Positions 1 to 7,283 of a DNA stretch of 22,108 nucleotides are shown here, one piece after another. A program made the translations under genes and the position numbers. Each line of letters begins with the position of its first letter. The first letter of the stretch is position 1. The notes under the pieces are model-generated. The model did no database searches, was not told the origin of the DNA, and was given only the letters and a program-made list of their open reading frames with translations. The DNA is from Clostridia bacterium (lineage in GTDB: Bacteria > Bacillota > Clostridia > UBA1381), in assembly GCA_017521775.1 (NCBI GenBank), contig JAFXBO010000118.1:1-22108 (forward strand), read 5' to 3'.

Positions 1-727
1 AAGTTTCAATGATATCTGCAACATATTGTTCTCTTTCTCCCTTTTTCTGCTTGATATTTGCACTGATTTCTTCATAATCAATCGGGTCTAAGTATTTTAA
101 GGATAAATCCTCAAGCTCGGACTTGATTTTTGACATACCAAGACGGTGCGCAAGAGGGGAGTAGATTTCAAGAGTTTCTTTTGCTTTTTCGAGCTGTTTA
201 TTTTCTCTCATAAATTCAAGAGTACGCATATTATGGAGTCTGTCAATCAATTTTATAATAACGACTCTTATATCGTGCGACATCGCAAAGAACATTTTTC
301 TTAAGTTTTCCACCTGTTGCTCTTCGTGGGTGGTGTATTGAAGTTTTGCAAGCTTGGTTACTCCGTTAACAATATCTGCAACTGCTTTGCCAAATAGTAA
401 AGAAACATCTTCATAGGTATATGGAGTATCCTCGACTATGTCATGGAGTAAAGCTGCAGTAATTGTCGGAACATCCATTGAAAGCTCTGCAGCAATATAT
501 GCAACCTGAACGGGGTGCAGGATATATTCTTCGCCCGACATTCTCTTTTGTCCGTTATGGGCAGCCTTAGCAAGACGATACGCCACATATATCATATCGG
601 TGTTCGCCTTGGGACTATATTCTTTAACCATTTCAATTATTTTCTCAACAAGCTCGTCGGTGTTTTGTGTTTGTGCCTTTGGTAGTTTTTCGGGAGCAAG
701 TATTGAGCTGTATTGGAGTCTATCCAT
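1..727 (-). CDS. relA: RelA/SpoT (p)ppGpp synthetase/hydrolase, N-terminal part
   Basis: Partial gene: only the first 242 codons are in the window, and the rest lies beyond the left edge. Translating the minus strand from the ATG at 727 gives the HD hydrolase domain of the long RelA/SpoT family. The order is H57 plus QKRMSGE, then HP at 71-72, then LLHDIVEDT (H95, D96, E99, D100), then GVTKL, then DIRVVIIKLIDRLHNMRTL, then YSPLAHRLGM, which leads toward the synthetase domain. All metal- and substrate-binding HD residues seem present, so hydrolysis of (p)ppGpp is expected. Whether synthesis is intact cannot be seen. The enzyme is cytosolic and sets the stringent response. An AGGAAGG ribosome site (736-742) lies 8 bases before the ATG. 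The gene follows recJ by 17 bases, probably in one operon. The apt gene that often sits between them in Firmicutes is missing. Confidence 0.95.
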   Translation of the reverse strand, partial: MDRLQYSSILAPEKLPKAQTQNTDELVEKIIEMVKEYSPKANTDMIYVAYRLAKAAHNGQKRMSGEEYILHPVQVAYIAAELSMDVPTITAALLHDIVEDTPYTYEDVSLLFGKAVADIVNGVTKLAKLQYTTHEEQQVENLRKMFFAMSHDIRVVIIKLIDRLHNMRTLEFMRENKQLEKAKETLEIYSPLAHRLGMSKIKSELEDLSLKYLDPIDYEEISANIKQKKGEREQYVADIIET

Positions 728-744
728 AATATTTTCCTTCCTGA

Positions 745-2454
745 TTATGCTATTTTAATATCTCTTATTATTAATTGAACATTCTCTTCGCCTCGCCAGA
801 GATTAACTTCAAGATTAAATGCAATATCAATTCTTGAGTCTGTTGTCAGATAAGGCACTAAGTGACCAAATGAAAAACCAACTGCTTTAAAAGTTTTCCC
901 TCCTGATTCAACAACAAGGCTTAGATGCCTGTTATCTGCACCCATTGCTGATGCATTTATAACTTTAACATTGCACATTGAGAAAACAGGTTTTTCATTT
1001 CCCATTCCGTATGGCTCAAAACGATAGAGCTGTTTTGCATTTTCCAAAGTCACAAAGGACCCAGGAACAGAGCAATCTATTAAAAGTGTTTTTGTTGGCT
1101 CTTCGGGGTATGTTTTTTTAATATATTCATCTATTTTTTTAGAGAATTCGTCAAAGTTATCCATATTTAAGGAAAGCCCTGCAGCAAGTGAGTGACCTCC
1201 GAACTGAGTTAATAATTCCTCTGTAGCAGAAAGTGCATCATAAAGATTTATACCCTCAACGCTTCTTCCTGAGCCTTTTGCCTTATTATCCTCATCATAT
1301 GAAAGAAGAATACAGGGCTTATAAAATTGTTCGGTTATTTTTGACGCAACAATGCCTATTACTCCGTGGTGCCAGTCTTTTTGTGCTAAAACGATAATTC
1401 GTCTGCTTTGTAAATCTTCATAAGAGGCAAGCATTTTTAGTGCCTCTTCGTATATTTTTTTCTCGGTTTGTTGTCTTATCTGATTTATTGTATTTAATCT
1501 TTCTGCCAAATCAATAGCAGTATCATAGTCATTTGATAATAGCAGGTCAGCTGCCGTTTGTGCATTTTCCATTCTGCCTGCTGCATTGATTCTTGGAGCA
1601 AGTGAAAAAGCTACTATAGATGAATCAATAGGTTTTTCATCATTTCCACTTACCTTTAAGAGTGCATCAATTCCACAGCAGGAGTTTTTTAAGCTTAAAA
1701 GTCCTTTATCAACAATAATTCTGTTTTCGTCCTGTAATTCAACAACATCTGCAATTGTTCCAATAGCTGCAAAAGGCGAATATTTTTTAAAACATTGTGT
1801 TGTATTAAGTCCTAAACCCTTTGCAACTGCCAAAACAGTTTTTAAAGTCACCCCGACACCTGCCAACTCCTTATATGGATAAAGAGAATCAGGGCGTTTT
1901 GGGTTTATGACTGCAAGTGCATTTGGAATTTTTTCCTTGCAGGTATGATGGTCTGTTACAATAACATCCATCTTCTGAGCCTTTGCAAGCTCAACCTCGC
2001 CTGCTGATGCAATTCCACAGTCAACGGTGATTAAAAGCTTTGTACCAAGCTTTGAAAGTTTATTTATTGCTTTAATGTTAAGACCATAGCCCTCGTCCAT
2101 CCTGTCAGGTATGTAGAAATCAACATCTGCATTACAATCCTTTAAAAAGCTATATAAAAGAGAAACCGAAGTCACCCCGTCAACATCATAATCACCATAA
2201 ATAACAATTTTTTCCTTATTTTGGATTGCCTTGATAATTCGCTCTGTCGCAATTTCAATGTCAGGCAAAAGCGAAGGATTATGCACAAACTCCAATGATT
2301 TTGTGAAATATTTTTTCAAATGTTCTTCTGTTTTGATGCCTCTGTTTAAAAGAACAGTCGAAAAAACATATCCAAAACGAAATTGTTTGGAAAAATTATT
2401 TATTTCATCAGGAGCCAGGCTCTCGTTTTTATATTCCCATTTTATTTTGTGCAT
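745..2454 (-). CDS. recJ: Single-stranded-DNA-specific 5'-3' exonuclease RecJ
   Basis: A DHH-superfamily nuclease that degrades single-stranded DNA 5' to 3' in RecF-pathway recombination and base-excision or mismatch repair. Numbering from the ATG at 2454 (569 aa), the motifs are in order: DYDVDG (88-93), VDCG (144-147), TDHH (167-170, the DHH signature), then the DHHA1 part with GSGRS (394-398) and FGGH (about 418-421). These supply the metal-binding Asp/His residues. The reading frame extends 4 codons upstream to a TTG, but that TTGGAG is itself the ribosome binding site (GGAG, 6 bases before the ATG), so the ATG is the better start. The protein is on the short side for RecJ but has the core and the C-terminal OB-like region. 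It is divergent from the Asn/Gln-rich small gene and lies upstream of relA. Confidence 0.95.
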   Translation of the reverse strand: MHKIKWEYKNESLAPDEINNFSKQFRFGYVFSTVLLNRGIKTEEHLKKYFTKSLEFVHNPSLLPDIEIATERIIKAIQNKEKIVIYGDYDVDGVTSVSLLYSFLKDCNADVDFYIPDRMDEGYGLNIKAINKLSKLGTKLLITVDCGIASAGEVELAKAQKMDVIVTDHHTCKEKIPNALAVINPKRPDSLYPYKELAGVGVTLKTVLAVAKGLGLNTTQCFKKYSPFAAIGTIADVVELQDENRIIVDKGLLSLKNSCCGIDALLKVSGNDEKPIDSSIVAFSLAPRINAAGRMENAQTAADLLLSNDYDTAIDLAERLNTINQIRQQTEKKIYEEALKMLASYEDLQSRRIIVLAQKDWHHGVIGIVASKITEQFYKPCILLSYDEDNKAKGSGRSVEGINLYDALSATEELLTQFGGHSLAAGLSLNMDNFDEFSKKIDEYIKKTYPEEPTKTLLIDCSVPGSFVTLENAKQLYRFEPYGMGNEKPVFSMCNVKVINASAMGADNRHLSLVVESGGKTFKAVGFSFGHLVPYLTTDSRIDIAFNLEVNLWRGEENVQLIIRDIKIA

Positions 2455-2541
2455 TTTTTTCTCCAATATAATTTATAGAATAACGTATAAAAAGTGTTGG
2501 TTGGTGGCAAGATATAATTGTTTAGAGAGGAAGTGATTAAT

Positions 2542-2667
2542 GTGACAAACAACAACAATCAACAAAACAACAATCAAAACAATCAAAACAACAATCAGCA
2601 GAACAACCAGCAGAATAATCAGCAAAATCAAAAAAACAATCAAAAAAACAATCAGAACAATAGATAA
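2542..2667 (+). CDS. Asn/Gln-rich microprotein, 41 codons
   Basis: Unrecognised. The frame starts at GTG 2542 and ends TAA 2665. After Met-Thr it is almost only Asn and Gln, with two Lys and a final Arg. There is no hydrophobic residue, Cys or aromatic residue, so no fold or membrane segment is expected. Translation is credible because AGGAAGTGAT (2529-2538) is one mismatch from the full anti-Shine-Dalgarno complement, at normal distance from the GTG, and a hairpin terminator follows 8 bases after the stop. A TATAAT (2513-2518) lies upstream, but I see no good -35. Repeated AAC/AAT/CAA/CAG codons are mixed, not one perfect triplet repeat, which argues against simple slippage. Such composition is seen in some small spore proteins of spore formers, but that is only an analogy. 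It could also be low-complexity DNA that happens to be open. Confidence 0.5.
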   Translation: MTNNNNQQNNNQNNQNNNQQNNQQNNQQNQKNNQKNNQNNR

Positions 2668-2674
2668 TGATTGA

Positions 2675-2718
2675 AAAAAGGCTGTAAAATTAATTTTTTA
2701 CAGCCTTTTTGTTTTTTT
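2675..2718. terminator. Bidirectional intrinsic terminator between the small gene and prfB
   Basis: A 15-bp perfect stem (2675-2689 with 2696-2710, core AAGGCTGTAAAA) with a 6-base loop. It is flanked by A-rich sequence on the left and T-rich sequence on the right, so it can end transcripts from both strands. It serves the 3' end of the Asn/Gln-rich gene (plus) and of prfB (minus), which converge here. Confidence 0.85.
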
Positions 2719-2719
2719 A

Positions 2720-3832
2720 TTATAGCTTACCAAGGCTGGAGGCTTGCAGATATGCGTTAATGAAGCCATTTAAGTCGCCATCCATAACTGCTCCGATATT
2801 ACCCATTTCAAAGTTTGTGCGATGGTCCTTAACCAAGTTATATGGATGGAATACATATGAACGGATTTGAGAACCCCACGCAATTTCCTTTTGAACACCC
2901 TTAATATCTTCAATTTTTTCCTTTTGCTGTTGTTCAGCAATTTCAGCAAGCTTGGATTTTAGCATTTTCATTGCATAATCTCTGTTCTGGTGCTGAGAAC
3001 GCTGTGTCTGACAGGAAACAACAACACCTGTAGGGATATGTGTAATTCTTATTGCCGAGTCAGTTTTGTTAACGTGCTGACCACCTGCACCACTTGCTCT
3101 GTATGTGTCAACCTTTAAGTCTTCAGTTCTTATGTTGATTTCAACATCATCGTCAATTTCAGGCATAACCTCAATTGATGCAAATGATGTGTGTCGTCTG
3201 CCTGCGGCATCGAATGGGGAGATACGAACAAGTCTGTGAACTCCCTTTTCCGATTTTAAGTATCCATAGGCATTAAGACCTGAAATGCTTATTGTTGCGC
3301 TCTTAACTCCTGCATCATCACCAGGTAACAAATCAAGAGTTGATACAGAGTAGCCGTTTTTTTGTGCATACATCTGATACATTCTAAGAAGCATTTCGCA
3401 CCAGTCCTGTGCTTCTGTTCCACCTGCACCTGCGTGAAGGGTGATAATTGCATTGTTTTTGTCATATGGTCCTGATAAAAGTGTTTCCAAGGTCATTTTA
3501 TCAAGCTCGGAAACGATATCTTCAACTGTCTTTTTAACCTCAGGGTGCATACTCTCATCATTTTCTTCGTTTGCGAGGTCGATTAAAACAAGAGCGTCTT
3601 CCCAACCTGTTTTAAGAGTTTCATATCTTTCGACCTTATCCTTTAATTGCTTTGTTTTTTGCAAGACCTTCTGGGAATTTTCCATATCATCCCAGAACCC
3701 TGCTTCACTGCTTTGTGCTTCAAGGGTTTCGATTTCTGATAATGCACCGTCAATATCAAGTGAATTTCTTAAATCGGTAATGTTTTTTTCTAATCCCTGA
3801 AGTTGTAATCTATATTCATCATACTCTAACAT
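2720..3832 (-). CDS. prfB: Peptide chain release factor 2 (RF2), no programmed frameshift
   Basis: Recognises UGA and UAA stop codons in the ribosomal A site and triggers release of the finished protein. The protein is 370 aa. The SPF codon-recognition tripeptide is at 205-207 and the GGQ hydrolysis motif at 250-252, inside RASGAGGQHVNKTDSA. Both numbers match the classic family numbering. The usual in-frame UGA near codon 25, bypassed by +1 frameshifting in many bacteria, is absent: the frame reads through RNSLDIDG with CTT GAT at that site. The start ATG 3832 has GGAG 7 bases upstream. It lies 15 bases downstream of secA, so the two are almost certainly cotranscribed, as in most Firmicutes. 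The convergent hairpin at 2675-2710 ends the operon. Confidence 0.97.
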   Translation of the reverse strand: MLEYDEYRLQLQGLEKNITDLRNSLDIDGALSEIETLEAQSSEAGFWDDMENSQKVLQKTKQLKDKVERYETLKTGWEDALVLIDLANEENDESMHPEVKKTVEDIVSELDKMTLETLLSGPYDKNNAIITLHAGAGGTEAQDWCEMLLRMYQMYAQKNGYSVSTLDLLPGDDAGVKSATISISGLNAYGYLKSEKGVHRLVRISPFDAAGRRHTSFASIEVMPEIDDDVEINIRTEDLKVDTYRASGAGGQHVNKTDSAIRITHIPTGVVVSCQTQRSQHQNRDYAMKMLKSKLAEIAEQQQKEKIEDIKGVQKEIAWGSQIRSYVFHPYNLVKDHRTNFEMGNIGAVMDGDLNGFINAYLQASSLGKL

Positions 3833-3847
3833 TCAAATTCTCCAATC

Positions 3848-6571
3848 TTATCTACCACAGCAGTGCTTATATTTCTTCCCACTTCCGCATGGGCAAGGGT
3901 CATTTCTGCCAGGCTCTTTTTTTGCTCTTACAGGCTGTTTTGCCAATGTTCCGTCGCCGCCTGTAGCAACAGGCTTCATAACCTGTTCTCTCTTCATTTC
4001 AACCTGTGGTTTTGGCTGAACAGTCAATATATATCTTACTGTGTCACGTTTAATTGACTCTAACATTCCGTCATATAATTCACTGCCGACATTTCTATAT
4101 TCAACGACAGGGTCATGCTGACCATATGCTCTTAAGCCGATTTCTCTCTTGACATGTTCCATCTCATCAAGGTGGTCCATCCAGAGAGTATCAACAACTC
4201 TTAAAAGAATAATTCTTTCAAGCTCTCTCATGCCCTCGCCAAAGATTTGTTCCTGTTCGGCATAACGCTTTGTTGCAATCTCTAAAAGACGGTTTCTCAT
4301 ATCGTCCTTTGTGATTTCATCAAGCTCATTATCACGGATAACAAACTCACCTTTTGCATTAAGGTTTGTGTTTGCAAACTCGGTTAATGCTCTTAAATTC
4401 CATTCTTCAGGAATATCTGTTATTCCGATATAATCATCAAGCGCAGACTCAATAATTGAAGAAATCATTGACTTGATGGTGTCGTTAACATCTTCTCCGT
4501 CAAGAACAGATTGTCTTTGCTTATAGATAATCTTTCTCTGGGTATTCATAACCTGATCATATTGCAAAACGTGTTTTCTTGACTCAAAGTTTCTTCCCTC
4601 AAGGTTTCTTTGAGCAGTTTCGATTGAATTTGTAAGCATTTTTGCTTCAATGGCTTCAGTTTCTTCAAGACCAAGAGTGTCAACAAGTCTTTTAACTCTG
4701 TCTGAGCCAAAAATTCTCATCAAATCATCTTCCAATGAAAGGAAGAACTTTGAACATCCGGGGTCACCCTGACGACCTGCACGACCTCTTAACTGGTTAT
4801 CAATTCGTCTTGATTCGTGACGCTCTGTGCCGATGATATAAAGACCACCAGCCTCAATAACAGCCTCCTGTTCAGGCTTTAGTTGTTCCTTGTATTTTGT
4901 TAAAAATTCTGTATATTTTTGTCTTGCATCGATAATTTCCTGATTATCTGTATCTGCAAAGCCTGTTGCCTCTGCAATCAGTTCATCACTCATTCCAAGT
5001 TTTGCAAGCTCATTTTTTGCCATATACTCGGCATTACCACCGAGGATAATGTCAGTACCTCTACCTGCCATATTTGTTGCAATTGTGACTGCACCTTTTT
5101 TACCTGCCTGAGCAACAATTTCTGCTTCTCTTGCGTGGAATTTGGCATTTAAGACTTCGTGCTTAATTCCTGCACGCTTTAGCATTGCAGAAAGCTTTTC
5201 TGATTTATCGACATTGACAGTACCCACCAAAACAGGCTGACCTTTTTCGTGGCACTTTTTAATTTGTTCAATAACTGCAAGGTATTTTCCGTTTTCCGTT
5301 TTATAAACTGAATCAGGAGCATCAACTCTTGCGATTGGCTTGTTTGTCGGAACTTCAACAACATCAAGATTATAGATTTGTTGGAATTCTGCTTCTTCTG
5401 TTAGGGCAGTACCTGTCATACCTGATAGCTTGTTATAAAGACGGAAGAAATTCTGGAATGTGATTGTTGCAAGAGTTTTTGACTCTCTTTCAACTGTTAC
5501 GCCCTCTTTTGCCTCAATTGCCTGATGCAAGCCGTCGGAATATCTTCTTCCGGGCATAATTCTTCCTGTGAACTCATCAACAATCATAACCTCGCCGTCT
5601 TTTACGACATATTGCTGGTCACGATGCATAATACCATTTGCGTGCAACGCCTGATTAACATGGTGTTGAATTTTCATATTTTGTGGGTCTGAAAGATTTT
5701 CAATGTTAAAATATCTTTCTGCCTTCTCAATACCTTTATCAGTTAAGGCTGCTGATTTTGCTTTTTCGTCAACGATATAATCTGCAGTAACATCCTCGTC
5801 AAGCTGTTTGTCGTCATGCTCTGTTACAACAAGTTTTTTAAGAGTTTTTACAAACTGGTCTGCAACCTTATAAAGGTCTGTTGCAGTGTCGCCCATGCCT
5901 GAAATAATCAAAGGAGTTCTTGCTTCGTCTATAAGAATAGAGTCAACCTCATCGACAACTGCATAATTGTGACCTCTTTGAACCATATCCTCTTTATAGG
6001 TCACCATATTATCTCTTAGATAATCAAAGCCAAGCTCGTTGTTTGTTCCATAGGTGATGTCAGAATTATAAGCTGCTCTTCTCTCATCATTATTTAAATC
6101 GTGAATTATAAGACCAACTGAAAGACCTAAAAATCTGTAAACCTTTCCCATCCATTCACTGTCACGCTTTGCAAGGTAATCGTTAACTGTAACGATATGT
6201 ACGCCCTTGCCTGTCAAAGCATTCAAGTATGCAGGAAGAGTTGACACCAATGTTTTTCCTTCACCTGTTTTCATTTCTGCAATTCGTCCCTGATGGAGAA
6301 CAATACCTCCGACAACCTGAACATAGAAATGCTTCATTCCAAGAACTCTCCAGCTTGCTTCTCTCATAACTGCAAAAGCTTCAGGCAAAAGCTCATCCAA
6401 TGTTTCACCATTTGCAATTCTTTCCTTGAATTCCTTGGTTTTAGCCTTTAACTCTGCATCAGACAATTTTTGCATCTCTTCATCCAATGCCATAACCTTG
6501 TCTGCAATCGGCTTAACTCTTTTCAATTCCCTTTCGGAGTATGTGCCGAATATCTTTTCGTATAAACTCAT
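3848..6571 (-). CDS. secA: Preprotein translocase ATPase SecA
   Basis: The motor ATPase that pushes unfolded secretory proteins through SecYEG. It would be needed for export of both S-layer-like proteins in this window. It has 907 aa from the ATG at 6571. The Walker A motif MKTGEGKT is at 100-107, the DEAD-type box [15 protein letters not shown] starts near 206, and the second-motor-domain motif [18 protein letters not shown] is present. The C-terminal zinc-binding tail has Cys 893, 895, 904 and 905 ([13 protein letters not shown]), which is the SecB/ribosome-binding type of tail. A frame extension to an upstream TTG (6595) is rejected, because the AGGAG ribosome site lies inside it, 8 bases before the ATG. 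First gene of the secA-prfB operon. Confidence 0.97.
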   Translation of the reverse strand: MSLYEKIFGTYSERELKRVKPIADKVMALDEEMQKLSDAELKAKTKEFKERIANGETLDELLPEAFAVMREASWRVLGMKHFYVQVVGGIVLHQGRIAEMKTGEGKTLVSTLPAYLNALTGKGVHIVTVNDYLAKRDSEWMGKVYRFLGLSVGLIIHDLNNDERRAAYNSDITYGTNNELGFDYLRDNMVTYKEDMVQRGHNYAVVDEVDSILIDEARTPLIISGMGDTATDLYKVADQFVKTLKKLVVTEHDDKQLDEDVTADYIVDEKAKSAALTDKGIEKAERYFNIENLSDPQNMKIQHHVNQALHANGIMHRDQQYVVKDGEVMIVDEFTGRIMPGRRYSDGLHQAIEAKEGVTVERESKTLATITFQNFFRLYNKLSGMTGTALTEEAEFQQIYNLDVVEVPTNKPIARVDAPDSVYKTENGKYLAVIEQIKKCHEKGQPVLVGTVNVDKSEKLSAMLKRAGIKHEVLNAKFHAREAEIVAQAGKKGAVTIATNMAGRGTDIILGGNAEYMAKNELAKLGMSDELIAEATGFADTDNQEIIDARQKYTEFLTKYKEQLKPEQEAVIEAGGLYIIGTERHESRRIDNQLRGRAGRQGDPGCSKFFLSLEDDLMRIFGSDRVKRLVDTLGLEETEAIEAKMLTNSIETAQRNLEGRNFESRKHVLQYDQVMNTQRKIIYKQRQSVLDGEDVNDTIKSMISSIIESALDDYIGITDIPEEWNLRALTEFANTNLNAKGEFVIRDNELDEITKDDMRNRLLEIATKRYAEQEQIFGEGMRELERIILLRVVDTLWMDHLDEMEHVKREIGLRAYGQHDPVVEYRNVGSELYDGMLESIKRDTVRYILTVQPKPQVEMKREQVMKPVATGGDGTLAKQPVRAKKEPGRNDPCPCGSGKKYKHCCGR

Positions 6572-6628
6572 CTTGTTCACTCCTGTATAATTCAATTATA
6601 TTGCCATCATATAATAATCCTATCTTAT

Positions 6629-6637
6629 ATTATAACA
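6629..6637 (-). promoter_or_regulatory. Likely secA promoter, extended -10
   Basis: On the minus strand TGT-TATAAT (6637 down to 6629) matches a sigma-A extended -10 element. I see no good -35 at 16-18 bases upstream, which is common with extended -10 promoters. It lies about 58 bases before the secA start. Confidence 0.5.
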
Positions 6638-6735
6638 CAAGTCTTTGGAAAATACTATACTTTTTTCAATATTTTTTTAAAAAATGGATTTGTCGAATTT
6701 TGCGGTCGAAATTTTAAGAAATTTGAATAAGTGTC

Positions 6736-6764
6736 TTGAAAATCGTTGACAAAAATGATATAAT
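6736..6764 (+). promoter_or_regulatory. Sigma-A promoter of the structured RNA
   Basis: TTGAAA (6736-6741), 17-base spacer, perfect TATAAT (6759-6764). Transcription should start at about 6771, exactly where the first strand of the closing RNA stem begins. A TTGACA inside the spacer (6746-6751) is too close to the -10 to act as its -35. Confidence 0.75.
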
Positions 6765-6770
6765 GAAAGT

Positions 6771-6948
6771 GCACAATATTTTAATATTAAAATAAAAAAT
6801 TGATGTTTTGAAAATATGGGTGCGTTTAGTAAAAAACGCACACTCTTTTTCCCGTGTTTTCAAAACGATGGATATTGAAATGTTGTGCAAAATAATTTCA
6901 GTGAGTGGCGTTTTTCGGTGTGTTGCTCATTGGGCGCACACCTTTTTT
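6771..6948 (+). ncRNA. Structured RNA of unknown class (small RNA or cis leader)
   Basis: This fills most of the 394-base gap between secA and the next gene. It has three nested perfect or near-perfect helices. P1 is GCACAATATTT (6771-6781) with 6878-6888, one G-U pair. P2 is 6805-6820 with 6851-6866, 16 bp including G-U pairs, core GTTTTGAAAA. P3 is TGCGTTT (6821-6827) with AAACGCA (6834-6840) and loop AGTAAA. A 10-base bulge (6841-6850) sits between P3 and P2. A terminator hairpin with a T-run ends it at 6948. It has its own promoter and its 5' end coincides with P1, so a discrete transcript of about 175 bases is likely. There is no T-box or SRP-type signature. Proximity to secA, where many Firmicutes carry raiA (hpf), makes the raiA-motif RNA one possibility; 6S-like RNA is another. 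I cannot assign it by eye. Confidence 0.65.
6917..6948 (+). terminator. Intrinsic terminator at the end of the structured RNA
   Basis: GGTGTG (6917-6922) pairs with CACACC (6937-6942), with extra inner pairs across a bulge, followed by six T (6943-6948). It ends 7 bases before the ribosome site of the next gene, so that gene depends on read-through or regulated antitermination unless it has a promoter I do not see. Confidence 0.7.
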
Positions 6949-6965
6949 AATTGAAAGGAGTTTTT

Positions 6966-7247
6966 ATGAATAAAGAGGAATTGATTAAATACATAGAAGA
7001 TAAAAGACTTTGTGCAATGGCAGAATATTTAAAAACCGAAATGGGAATTGCAACTCAAAAAGAGGTCGAAGAAGCAGAAGAAGACCTCGTTGCAAACTAT
7101 TATGATGATGACTATAATTTCATTATGAATTGCATTGGAAACATATCGGAGCATTATTTGGAACAACAGGAGTTTATTTATAATAAAGCATTTTCAGATT
7201 GCGTTGAGCTTATTAAAAAACATCCGTCTGTATTAAAAACAGCATAA
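6966..7247 (+). CDS. Small acidic protein of unknown function, 93 aa
   Basis: I do not recognise the family. The start is ATG 6966, with AAAGGAG about 5 bases upstream; an in-frame TTG at 6951 lies before that ribosome site and is rejected. The protein is soluble, with no signal peptide or membrane segment. It is rich in Glu, Asp, Lys and aromatic residues, and looks mainly helical, with an acidic patch EEAEED followed by YYDDDYNF near residues 56-65. Two Cys are in the body and one near the N-terminus, without a metal-motif spacing. It sits directly behind the structured RNA and its terminator, and in front of a terminator shared with the S-layer paralogue. The neighbourhood suggests that the RNA controls it, but this is inference. 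Confidence 0.75.
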   Translation: MNKEELIKYIEDKRLCAMAEYLKTEMGIATQKEVEEAEEDLVANYYDDDYNFIMNCIGNISEHYLEQQEFIYNKAFSDCVELIKKHPSVLKTA

Positions 7248-7248
7248 G

Positions 7249-7281
7249 AAAAGAACTGACCACTTCGGTCAGTTCTTTTTT
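7249..7281. terminator. Bidirectional intrinsic terminator
   Basis: A 13-bp perfect stem (AAAAGAACTGACC at 7249-7261 with 7267-7279) and loop ACTTC. It is T-rich on the plus side and A-rich on the other, so it serves the 93-aa gene (plus) and the S-layer paralogue (minus). The stem core AAGAACTGACC is the same as in the terminator after the SLH gene (21878-21906). Confidence 0.9.
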
Positions 7282-7283
7282 TA

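Noticed and set aside
2455-2466. TTG start for recJ, 4 codons upstream
   Set aside because: The TTGGAG is the ribosome binding site of the ATG at 2454; no ribosome site precedes the TTG.
2548-2664. CAA/AAC stretch as a simple triplet or CRISPR repeat
   Set aside because: No constant unit length or spacers; Asn and Gln codons are mixed, which fits a coding frame better.
6572-6595. TTG start for secA, 8 codons upstream
   Set aside because: AGGAG lies inside this extension at normal distance from the ATG at 6571, and SecA proteins usually start close to that ATG.
6746-6764. TTGACA with TATAAT as the promoter of the structured RNA
   Set aside because: Only 7 bases separate them; the TTGAAA at 6736 gives the correct 17-base spacing.
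6818-6945. T-box or SRP RNA in the secA upstream region
   Set aside because: The T-box consensus (AGGGTGGTACCGCG type) and the SRP GGAA-capped hairpin are both missing.
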